A stretch of 64,000 bases of DNA from Marinobacter fuscus (GTDB lineage: Bacteria > Pseudomonadota > Gammaproteobacteria > Pseudomonadales > Oleiphilaceae). A model generated the notes under the pieces. That model saw nothing but the letters and a program-made list of their open reading frames with translations. It had not been told where the DNA came from and did not search any database. Location: contig NZ_PXNP01000111.1 of assembly GCF_003007675.1 (NCBI RefSeq), positions 1-64,000 on the forward strand. Reading direction: 5' to 3'. A program made the translations under genes and the position numbers. This document shows, in pieces, positions 58,126 through 64,000 of the stretch; within the stretch, counting starts at the first letter, position 1, and the number at the start of each line of letters is the position of its first letter.

Positions 58126-59325
58126 CCTAGCCAGCGCCACCTTATCAATCCATTCACCGTAACCGGCCGCTGCCATCTCCTCCAGCGGGATAAACTTCAT
58201 CGCGGCGGAGTTCATGCAGTAACGCAACCCTGTGGGTGCTGGGCCGTCGTTAAAGACATGCCCCAGATGGGAATCCGCATGGATGCTGCGAATTTCCGTG
58301 CGAGTCATGAAGAAGGAGCGGTCTTCGTGCTCTGCCACCGCATTCGAGGCAATCGGCCGGGTAAAGCTTGGCCAGCCGGTGCCGGATTTGTACTTGTCCC
58401 TTGAGGAAAACAGCGGCTCGCCGGAGACCACATCCACATACAACCCCGGCCGTTTGTTATCCCAGTACTCGTTGTTGAACGCGCGCTCGGTGGCGTCTTC
58501 CTGAGTCACTTCGTATTGCAGATCGGTCAGGCGCTGCTTCAGCACCTCTTTGCCAGGCTTCTCAAACGTAGCGGGATTAAAACCCTGGCCGGACTGCACC
58601 TGATCCGATACAGCCTTTTCGCGGGCCGCATCACCATCAGCCGCATCCGGAACATAAGGGGAGAAATCCAGCTCGTAGTCCTCGCCATACACCTTCTCGA
58701 TAAACTGGTAGCGACCCGAGTTAAAGGTATAGAACTTGTAGCGCACCGGATTCTTCTTGTAATAATCCTGATGGTAGTCTTCCGCCGGGTAGAAGGTTTT
58801 CAACTTCTCGATCGGAATAAGTACCGGATTGCCATAGACCCCCGAGGCCTCCAGCGCCTGTTTGGCGGCTTCTGCCAGCTGCTTTTGCTCGGCATTGTGA
58901 TAAAAAATACCCGGCCGATACTGCTTGCCCCGGTCGACAAACTGGCCGTTAATATCGGTGGGATTCATCATCCGCCACAGGCCTGCCAGCAAGCCTTCGT
59001 AGCTGATTTTTTCCGGATCGTAGTACACCTGAACGGCTTCGGTATGGCCGGTGCGCCCCCCCGAAACCTGCTGATAGGTGGGGTAAGCTTCATCACCGCC
59101 GGTGTAGCCGGAAACCGCTTCCACCACCCCGGGGATCTTCTCGTAACCCGCTTCCACGCACCAGAAACAGCCACCGGCAAAGGTAGCCACCGCCAGGTTC
59201 GGATCGTCCGGCGCGTACTGACTGAGCTCGCGCTCACTCTTTTCCGCCGACACTTGTGCGGTAAACAATCCAGCAACCGACACCAGTGCCAGGACAGAAA
59301 ACAAGCCCGCAACTTTAAGTTTCAT
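58123..59325 (-). CDS. msrAB: Exported fused methionine sulfoxide reductase MsrA-MsrB
   Basis: The ATG at 59325 follows AAGGAG and gives 400 residues. A signal peptide (LKVAGLFSVLALVSVAGLFTAQVSA) sends it to the periplasm. MsrA: VATFAGGCFWCVEAGYEKIPGVVEAVSGYTGG with catalytic Cys53, then GRTGHTEAVQVYYDPEKISYE. MsrB, from about residue 270: RPGLYVDVVSGEPLFSSRDKYKSGTGWPSFTRPI, then RSIHADSHLGHVFNDGPAPTGLRYCMNSAAMKFIPL with the catalytic Cys in RYCMNS. The zinc CxxC pairs common in MsrB are absent. It repairs both stereoisomers of oxidised methionine in envelope proteins. Confidence 0.96.
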   Translation of the reverse strand: MKLKVAGLFSVLALVSVAGLFTAQVSAEKSERELSQYAPDDPNLAVATFAGGCFWCVEAGYEKIPGVVEAVSGYTGGDEAYPTYQQVSGGRTGHTEAVQVYYDPEKISYEGLLAGLWRMMNPTDINGQFVDRGKQYRPGIFYHNAEQKQLAEAAKQALEASGVYGNPVLIPIEKLKTFYPAEDYHQDYYKKNPVRYKFYTFNSGRYQFIEKVYGEDYELDFSPYVPDAADGDAAREKAVSDQVQSGQGFNPATFEKPGKEVLKQRLTDLQYEVTQEDATERAFNNEYWDNKRPGLYVDVVSGEPLFSSRDKYKSGTGWPSFTRPIASNAVAEHEDRSFFMTRTEIRSIHADSHLGHVFNDGPAPTGLRYCMNSAAMKFIPLEEMAAAGYGEWIDKVALAR

Positions 59326-59422
59326 TTGAGTTCTCCTTACTTGATTCCATAGCAACACGTTACCGCCAAGGAATCACGAAAACGTTCAGCGAATATCACA
59401 ATTCTATAACGCTCAAGAGAAC

Positions 59423-60085
59423 CTACGCTTCCGAACCCCGGTGCAGACCAGCCAGGGGCAACCAAACCGAAAACACCGCGCCATCGGCATTACTGACCGA
59501 AAGCGCGCCAGACTGAAGGGCAACCAGGCGATGGGCAATGGCCAGTCCCAACCCGACATGGCCCATACGCGAGGCATCAGCGGCCTGATAAAACTCACGG
59601 GCGGTGAGATCCACCTCCTGCCCGGCAACAAACACGCGCCGCCGAACCGGATCAATCCGCAGACCGTCCACCTCGATTTCCTGAATGTCTCCCGTTGGTT
59701 CAGCACTTTGTGCCAAGGCATCCACCCGCCGGAACAAGGCTTTAATTCTCGCTGGCAGTTCCGCTACGCTGAACGGCTTGGTGAGGTAATCGTCTGCGCC
59801 CATTTCAAGCCCCAACACCCGATCCAGTTCTGTGCTTTTCGCAGTCAGCATCAGCACCGGCACATACCCCGAACCAGCACGGATTTCCCGGCATACCGAC
59901 AGGCCATCCAACCCCGGCAGCATCAGATCCAGCACCACCAGGTCAATACCACCCTGGCGGAATCGGCTCAGGCCCGTATCGCCCCGGGCTTCCAACACCG
60001 CCTGCATCCCCAGGTCGGCAACCTGCATCTGCACCAGTTCAGCAATGCCAGGATTATCTTCGATAATCAGAACCTTTCGGGTCAT
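59423..60085 (-). pseudogene. In-frame fusion of a response regulator to a histidine kinase tail
   Basis: A 220-residue open frame in two parts. Residues 1-165 are an OmpR-type response regulator: receiver with acidic Asp10, phosphoacceptor Asp53 (LVVLDLMLPGLDG), Thr81 and Lys103 (LTKPFSVAEL), then the start of the winged-helix domain (VDGLRIDPVRRRVFVAGQEVDLTAREF). From residue 166 the sequence becomes YQAADASRMGHVGLGLAIAHRLVALQSGALSVSN, the G2 box and end of a histidine kinase ATPase domain. The likely cause is an in-frame deletion removing the DNA-binding helices and most of a downstream kinase gene. The product could still accept phosphate but could hardly bind DNA. Confidence 0.85.
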
Positions 60086-60174
60086 TCGTATACCAGGTTT
60101 TCAATTTGCCTGTCGCTGTCCATCTCTAACTCCCTTCTGCTTACGCGTAAAAACCACTGAACGGAAACCAACCG

Positions 60175-60576
60175 TTACTCCGGAAGCCCTTTGAAGGCTG
60201 GCACCTCCCCCAGCCGGTCATCCCAGACTGCCTTGCTTGCTGAAAAAAGATGCGCTGTTGGCAACATACTTATTTCAGTGTCCAGAGACCCAGCAGGCAC
60301 AACAAGCAAGCCAGCAATCTGGGTGCCGGGCAAGGCTGAACCGCACCGCTTACAAAAACTTTTGTTGTGGCGGGTACCGGGTAGCGTAAAGGATGACACC
60401 GATTCAGTGCCAGCAAGCCAGGTTAGCTTGGCGGACTTTGAGAATAGATTAGCCGCATGAGCGGAACCTGTGTCTTTTTGACAATGCCGACAATGGCACA
60501 GGTAGAAACTGTCGAACCCACCGTCTATCTCAAACCGTACGGTACCGCACAAACAAGAACCAACATAATCAGACAT
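60175..60576 (-). CDS. GFA family protein (glutathione-dependent formaldehyde-activating-like)
   Basis: A 133-residue protein with its start after GAAGGAATT. Zinc-binding cysteines occur in the family pattern: GSCLCGTVRFEI (CxC), FYLCHCRHCQKDTGSAHAAN (CxCxxC) and HNKSFCKRCGSALPGTQ (CxxC). This matches the GFA/centromere protein V family, whose founder speeds up S-hydroxymethylglutathione formation. Most members have unproven substrates. It is a single gene in the accessory right end, beside broken genes. Confidence 0.9.
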   Translation of the reverse strand: MSDYVGSCLCGTVRFEIDGGFDSFYLCHCRHCQKDTGSAHAANLFSKSAKLTWLAGTESVSSFTLPGTRHNKSFCKRCGSALPGTQIAGLLVVPAGSLDTEISMLPTAHLFSASKAVWDDRLGEVPAFKGLPE

Positions 60577-60698
60577 GAGAATTCCTTCAATACATCGCTC
60601 GTTAACCGCCAGCCCCGTTTAAAGCCAGCGCCTGGCTTCAGCTATTATGCGCAGTAACTGTCCGACAACCTGCGCTTGTTATGTGTGCATGCGGAATC

Positions 60699-61120
60699 TC
60701 AAACATCGTACTCGTCGTGGCGGCGATTCCATATATACGGCTCAGTCTGCGGCCATCCTTCCGGAGAATCTTCCCTGTTTTCTTGTCGACCAAAGGGGTC
60801 AAGTCTAAGTATGCCCAGAGACTGCCGAGATATTCGACTCCACGTGCGCCAGTATAGTAGGTGCGATAAATGTCATTTCCATCGCGAATAAAAACGCTAA
60901 CACCGTGCTTTTCGCCTTTGTCGGTTGTTGCACCAAAATCGAAATTAAAGTCGCTCTCGTACGACGAATACCATGGAATAGGTGTAGTCCAGCCCATCCG
61001 CGACCTGTACTGCTCAAGCTTTTCCCTTGGTGCTCGAGACACTAGAACCAACGACGTATCGCAAGCCTGCAAATGGGCTGGATGGGGCATAGCATCTACA
61101 GCGCATGAGCCTTGCGACAA
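60699..61120 (-). pseudogene. DUF899 (thioredoxin-like) family gene, truncated and frameshifted
   Basis: The minus strand reads VDAMPHPAHLQACDTSLVLVSRAPREKLEQYRSRMGW, WYSSYESDFNFDFGATTDKGE, VSVFIRDGNDIYRTYYTGARGVEYLGSLWAYLDLTP, as in DUF899 proteins. After LDLTP the open frame becomes unrelated. The next frame continues with FGRQENREDSPEGWPQTEP and YIWNRRHDEYDV, the correct family ending, with a stop at 60699. One missing T near 60792 explains this. The N-terminal part, including the usual thioredoxin-like cysteine region, is also absent upstream of a stop. It is probably a decayed gene. Confidence 0.8.
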
Positions 61121-61154
61121 GTTCCTGACGGGCGCGCTTCCCTACCTGTAGCGG

Positions 61155-61784
61155 TCAAGAAGTCTCGGGTATTATTGGGGAGGCGGCCCCCAAGGCCAGT
61201 GTATAGACAGCTTGGATGATATCGTCATCAAACCCTTGACCCACGCCTGAGAATTTTCTGCGTTCCCCTCTAAACAGCGACACCCCTTCCAGTAACGACA
61301 TAACCAGCAACGCACGCTTTTTGAGTATATCGGATTCCAGTTGCGGCGCCTCCATGGCTATGGCTGTTGCAAGGGCATCCCGGTAGGCAATGTAATAGTT
61401 AGACATGACAGAGTAGGCTTCAGGGTCACGCCCAGCTATTGCCCATAACTCCCAGAACATTCGACAACTACGCGGAGATTGCTGATCTGCCAGGATGAAG
61501 CGGATGAGAGGTGTTAGACCGCCTCTCTGAGCTGGCTCCTCAAGCTCCATTGCGGCTGCTTCAAGAGCATGATGGAACAGCTCCTCCAAAAGTGACTCTC
61601 GGGTGGGGAAGTAGTACTGCACATTAGACAGCCGGATGCCCAGCCTTGCAGCGATACTCCGCGTATAAAACCCCGCGTAACCCTCTTCCTCGAGAATACT
61701 CCCCGCAGCTTCTAGTATTTCTTCACGACGTTTGCGCCCCTTCGGGCTTAGGGGGGGGGGACTCATCTGACTATTCGCGACCAT
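61155..61784 (-). CDS. TetR/AcrR-family transcriptional regulator with a poly-C tract
   Basis: A 209-residue regulator from the ATG at 61784; a GTG eight codons earlier is possible. The DNA-binding domain is GRKRREEILEAAGSILEEEGYAGFYTRSIAARLGIRLSNVQYYFPTRESLLEELFHHAL, the canonical TetR helix-turn-helix. The ligand domain follows (MFWELWAIAGRDPEAYSVMSNYYIAYRDAL). Codons for SPPPL contain ten consecutive C (61751-61760), which would shift the frame if slipped. It is divergent from a saccharopine-dehydrogenase-like gene, and two palindromes in the 93-base gap are its probable operators. Confidence 0.88.
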   Translation of the reverse strand: MVANSQMSPPPLSPKGRKRREEILEAAGSILEEEGYAGFYTRSIAARLGIRLSNVQYYFPTRESLLEELFHHALEAAAMELEEPAQRGGLTPLIRFILADQQSPRSCRMFWELWAIAGRDPEAYSVMSNYYIAYRDALATAIAMEAPQLESDILKKRALLVMSLLEGVSLFRGERRKFSGVGQGFDDDIIQAVYTLALGAASPIIPETS

Positions 61785-61816
61785 GGCCTCTACTCGGTGA
61801 AGAAACACATTGAAAG

Positions 61817-61836
61817 ATTAGGTCAGAATACCTAAT
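61817..61836. promoter_or_regulatory. Operator-like inverted repeat 1 in the TetR/oxidoreductase gap
   Basis: ATTAGGT (61817-61823) and ACCTAAT (61830-61836) form a perfect 7-bp inverted repeat with a six-base spacer. It lies between divergent genes, a typical TetR autoregulatory site. Confidence 0.65.
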
Positions 61837-61850
61837 ATCAAACTTCAATT

Positions 61851-61862
61851 GGTCGATCGACC
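61851..61862. promoter_or_regulatory. Operator-like palindrome 2 in the TetR/oxidoreductase gap
   Basis: GGTCGATCGACC is a perfect 12-base palindrome, extended by TT on the left and TAA on the right, which echoes the TTAGGT half-site of the first repeat. It lies directly upstream of the AAGGAG of the oxidoreductase gene, so binding would block its expression. Confidence 0.6.
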
Positions 61863-61877
61863 TAAAAGGAGAATGCC

Positions 61878-63008
61878 ATGCCTAATTCAATTTTGCTAGC
61901 CGGAGGGTACGGCATTGTCGGCACACAACTCGCCGTTATGCTCAGCCAGCGTCACCCGAATTATCGTCTGATCATCGGTGGTCGTGCTTTGGAGCGTGCG
62001 CAGACGCTAGCCAGCACCCTACCGAATGCCTCGGCAATAACGCTGAACACAGACGATTCGGATCCACTCGCAAATGTGCAAGAAACGCCACATTTGGTGG
62101 TGTCGCTGACAAATGACTCTCGCGATCAATTGCTTTCGTCCTGTTTGCGCCGAAATATTCCCTATCTCGACATTACGCGCTGGACGGAGCGGGTACGCCA
62201 TGCCGTGGCCATGTTGCCCGCACTGCAGTCAACGTCTTCCCTATCCTCACCTGTGGTTTTTGCTTCGTCCTGGATGGCGGCAGTGGCGGCCACTCTGGCG
62301 CGTGGAGCCAGTATGGGTATGGTGACCGACTCCATCACTATTGATGTGCTCTATGGTATGAACGATAAAGCGGGGCCCAATTCGACAGAGTACATGGATC
62401 GACTGGAGTTACCCTTCGAAGTAATGGAAGGGGGGCTGCGTAAACAGAAAAAGTCATTCACCGATGGACGCCTGGCACACTTCCAGGAGTTAGGAGATGT
62501 TGCCGTTTACCGCTTCGACGCTCCAGACCAACTGACGTTGCCCGCAATAACTGGTGCTAATTCAGTCTCCACCCGCATTGCGTTTAGCAGCGTGATGGCA
62601 ACCAGGTTACTGAGAATGCTGATTCGCACTGGAATCTGGCAAGCCATAAGCGGTGACCAGTTCACATTTTTGCGCCGCGCGATACTCTATAACCCCGGAA
62701 CTGGAGATCACCATCGCATAGCAATAGAAGTTGTCGGACGAGAGAGCGACAGCAGTGACGCTTACAGACGAATGGAGATTGACGACCCAGAAGGACAGAC
62801 ACACTTAACCGCCGTAGGGGCGCTGATTCAGGTGGATCGAATTCTGGGCCTTAACGGACACATCGCGGCCCGCGCTGGTGCTCAGTATGCCGAAGCGGAG
62901 ACAGATCCGGCATTGTTGCGCTCCACACTCGAAGAGTTTGGTGTGACCGTTTGGGATTTTCACTCCAGACCGGACGGGTATCGTCGCCAGCCAAGGCCTT
63001 TGCACTAA
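61878..63008 (+). CDS. Saccharopine dehydrogenase-like NADP-binding oxidoreductase
   Basis: A 376-residue protein with AAGGAG upstream. The N-terminal Rossmann domain reads SILLAGGYGIVGTQLAVMLSQRHPNYRLIIGGRALERAQ, with GGYGIVG as the dinucleotide loop and GGR at the strand-2 end suggesting NADP. VVSLTNDSRDQLLSSCLRRNIPYLDITRW is typical of the saccharopine dehydrogenase/trans-acting enoyl reductase group. The C-terminal domain is less recognisable. Substrate and pathway are unknown. It is divergent from the TetR gene, with two palindromes between them, so it is probably that regulator's target. Confidence 0.8.
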   Translation: MPNSILLAGGYGIVGTQLAVMLSQRHPNYRLIIGGRALERAQTLASTLPNASAITLNTDDSDPLANVQETPHLVVSLTNDSRDQLLSSCLRRNIPYLDITRWTERVRHAVAMLPALQSTSSLSSPVVFASSWMAAVAATLARGASMGMVTDSITIDVLYGMNDKAGPNSTEYMDRLELPFEVMEGGLRKQKKSFTDGRLAHFQELGDVAVYRFDAPDQLTLPAITGANSVSTRIAFSSVMATRLLRMLIRTGIWQAISGDQFTFLRRAILYNPGTGDHHRIAIEVVGRESDSSDAYRRMEIDDPEGQTHLTAVGALIQVDRILGLNGHIAARAGAQYAEAETDPALLRSTLEEFGVTVWDFHSRPDGYRRQPRPLH

Positions 63009-63032
63009 CCCAACCAAAATGAAGAAGGCTAG

Positions 63033-63413
63033 GAGTATGTTCCCATCGTCAAGCCGCCCAAGGTTCAGACCCTGCAGGATGTACTCTCCCTGGATGAGAT
63101 CGCGCGCCTGATCAGCCACACCCGCAAACTCAGCTACCAGGTCTACACCACCTACAGCCTGGGACTGCGGCTGAGCGAATCCCTGAGCCTGACCATCGCC
63201 GATGTCAACAGTCACCTGATGCGCGTCCACGTGCGCTGCGGCAAAGGCAAAAAGGATCGGTTCGTGCCTTTACCTCTGATGACGCTCAAGGCCTTACGAC
63301 GTTACTGGGCCACACACCGTCATCCAGAAGGAGGAGGCAAAGCACTTTATAACACCACGACCAGGGCCACCGACTGTCGGCCTCACCGACGGCCCCGGGT
63401 AACTCCGGCCTGA
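63033..63413 (+). pseudogene. Tyrosine recombinase fragment (IS91-associated integrase type)
   Basis: The frame reads VPIVKPPKVQTLQDVLSLDEIARLI, VYTTYSLGLRLSESLSLTIADV and MRVHVRCGKGKKDRFVPLPLMTLKALRRYWATHRHPE. GLRLSES holds the first catalytic Arg and GKGKKDRFVPLP the beta-hairpin Lys of tyrosine recombinases. The arrangement resembles the integrases found beside IS91-like transposons. A stop precedes it, the N-terminal arm-binding domain is missing, and after HRHPE the sequence turns unrelated before the His-x-x-Arg and Tyr motifs. It is therefore a dead relic. Confidence 0.78.
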
Positions 63414-63624
63414 CAAAAGGGGCCGCCCAAAGCCAGGGCCAAAGCACCTCTGAGTTCTCCGCCGCTATTTCCTTAATAATGAAGCACCGGGCTCGTCCAA
63501 CACCGGATCAGGTCGCGGCGGCACGCGACCTATCGCCTGGCTCACGCGCCGATTTGGAGCCACGAAGCGGCGGAAAACCGGTCGCTGTGCAGCCGATTGT
63601 TATGTCCTCTCTGAGGTGCTAAAT
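63414..63624. other. Intergenic region between the recombinase relic and vapBC
   Basis: No gene is supported. A perfect hairpin AGGTCGCG/CGCGACCT with a GCGGCA loop lies at 63510-63531. Its outer context does not pair as an attC site. Confidence 0.4.
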
Positions 63625-63652
63625 TGTGTATAGAAATCGAACTCCATACACA
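63625..63652. promoter_or_regulatory. Operator-like inverted repeat upstream of vapB
   Basis: TGTGTAT (63625-63631) and ATACACA (63646-63652) form a perfect 7-bp inverted repeat with 14 bases between, ending ten bases before the vapB start. VapB-type antitoxins bind such repeats to repress their own operon. Confidence 0.65.
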
Positions 63653-63662
63653 TAGGTGCATC

Positions 63663-63857
63663 ATGAGAACTAATATCGTCATTGACGACCAGTTAATGGC
63701 CGAAGCCCTCAAAGCTTCTGGCTACGAAACAAAAAAAGAGGCGGTTGAGCAAGGCCTGAAGTTGCTAGTTCAGCTTAGCAAACAGCAGGAGATTCGAAAG
63801 CTGCGTGGCAAGATCAAGTGGGAAGGCGATCTAAATGAAATGCGGAGTGCCGAATGA
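63663..63857 (+). CDS. vapB: VapB-type antitoxin
   Basis: A 64-residue protein from the ATG at 63663, five bases after AGGTG. MRTNIVIDDQLMAEALKASGYETKKEAVEQGLKLLVQL is the ribbon-helix-helix antitoxin start of the VapB family (DUF2191 type), and QEIRKLRGKIKWEGDLNEMR the toxin-binding tail with the common RGKIKWEGDL motif. It overlaps the toxin gene by four bases. It neutralises the PIN-domain RNase and, with it, represses the operon through the inverted repeat just upstream. Confidence 0.9.
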   Translation: MRTNIVIDDQLMAEALKASGYETKKEAVEQGLKLLVQLSKQQEIRKLRGKIKWEGDLNEMRSAE

Positions 63858-64000
63858 TCTTGGTGGATACCAGCGTCTGGATCGACTATTTCAATGGGGC
63901 TGAAAACTCGCACACTGATCTGCTAGACAGCTCGATAGTTCAAGGTTTAGTTGCTATCGGCGACCTCATCTTTCTGGAAATCCTGCAAGGCATCCGCGAC
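63854..64000 (+). CDS. vapC: VapC PIN-domain toxin, 3' end outside window
   Basis: The first 49 codons are visible: MILVDTSVWIDYFNGAENSH, then VAIGDLIFLEILQGIRD. The Asp of VDTSVWIDYF and the Glu of LIFLEILQG are the first two acidic residues of the PIN RNase active site; the remaining ones lie beyond the window. VapC toxins cut tRNA or rRNA and stop growth when the antitoxin is lost. Translation is coupled to vapB by the ATGA overlap. Confidence 0.92.
   Translation, partial: MILVDTSVWIDYFNGAENSHTDLLDSSIVQGLVAIGDLIFLEILQGIRD

Noticed and set aside
63495..63605. Possible attC site upstream of vapBC (GTCCAAC ... GTTATGT)
   Set aside because: The end motifs are not complementary and the inner arms lie at unequal distances. 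Only the central hairpin pairs well.
1..64000. CRISPR arrays, rRNA operons, prophage structural genes
   Set aside because: No regularly spaced direct repeats, no rRNA sequence and no phage structural genes were seen anywhere in the window.

Overview
The window reads as chromosome from a marine gammaproteobacterium, most likely Marinobacter or a close relative. This is an inference from gene content: the Pseudomonas/Marinobacter-type order gyrA-serC-pheA-hisC-tyrA/aroA-cmk-rpsA-ihfB-lapA-lapB-pyrF, a fused TyrA-AroA protein, a small CCGSCS-tail protein, lipid-related oxidoreductases, and moderately high GC with GC-rich third codon positions.

Layout. 1-2.6 kb is accessory DNA: a partial IS5-type transposase, a ParE-type toxin/antitoxin cassette bounded by two attC-like sites, a 5'-truncated ccdB whose stop codon lies in an attC site, a possible acetyltransferase scrap and an internally deleted VOC gene. 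2.6-15.5 kb is mostly core: CCGSCS protein, MgtC-like protein, EmrE-like SMR pump, a long protein whose C-terminal half resembles cyanobacterial acyl-ACP reductase, dusC, katG, DUF2835, htpG with a sigma32-like promoter, two hotdog thioesterases and a BepA-like M48 lipoprotein protease. 15.6-23.4 kb holds an SCP2-like/iron alcohol dehydrogenase pair behind a palindrome, a periplasmic binding protein, ybbAP divergent from tesA, and a YheT-type hydrolase. 23.4-38.1 kb is bracketed by two identical tRNA-Asn genes and carries an M18 aminopeptidase, rlmKL, rmf, pyrD, a CDF transporter, a divergent ATP-grasp ligase / GNAT-C39 pair, uvrB and an aspartate-type aminotransferase.

38.1-51.7 kb is the long minus-strand supercluster from gyrA down to pyrF. 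It links DNA topology, serine and aromatic amino acid synthesis, histidine, nucleotides, ribosomal protein S1, IHF and LPS control. Overlapping or nearly touching start and stop codons from gyrA to cmk suggest translational coupling. GyrA has Phe at position 83, where quinolone-susceptible enzymes have Ser. 51.8-59.3 kb has purU, ggt, yghU, an AtoE-type transporter, an EamA permease and an exported MsrAB. 59.4-64 kb becomes accessory again: an in-frame fusion of a response regulator to a histidine kinase tail, a GFA protein, a frameshifted DUF899 gene, a TetR regulator with a 10-base poly-C tract divergent from a saccharopine-dehydrogenase-like gene, a tyrosine recombinase fragment and a VapBC module running off the end.

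The most notable items are the fused AAR-like protein, the RLAN-ATP-grasp/GNAT-C39 pair, the regulator-kinase deletion fusion, the gyrA substitution, the perfect 29-bp inverted repeat beside pyrF and the integrase-free cassette remnants. All family assignments come from motifs read by eye; no database search was possible.
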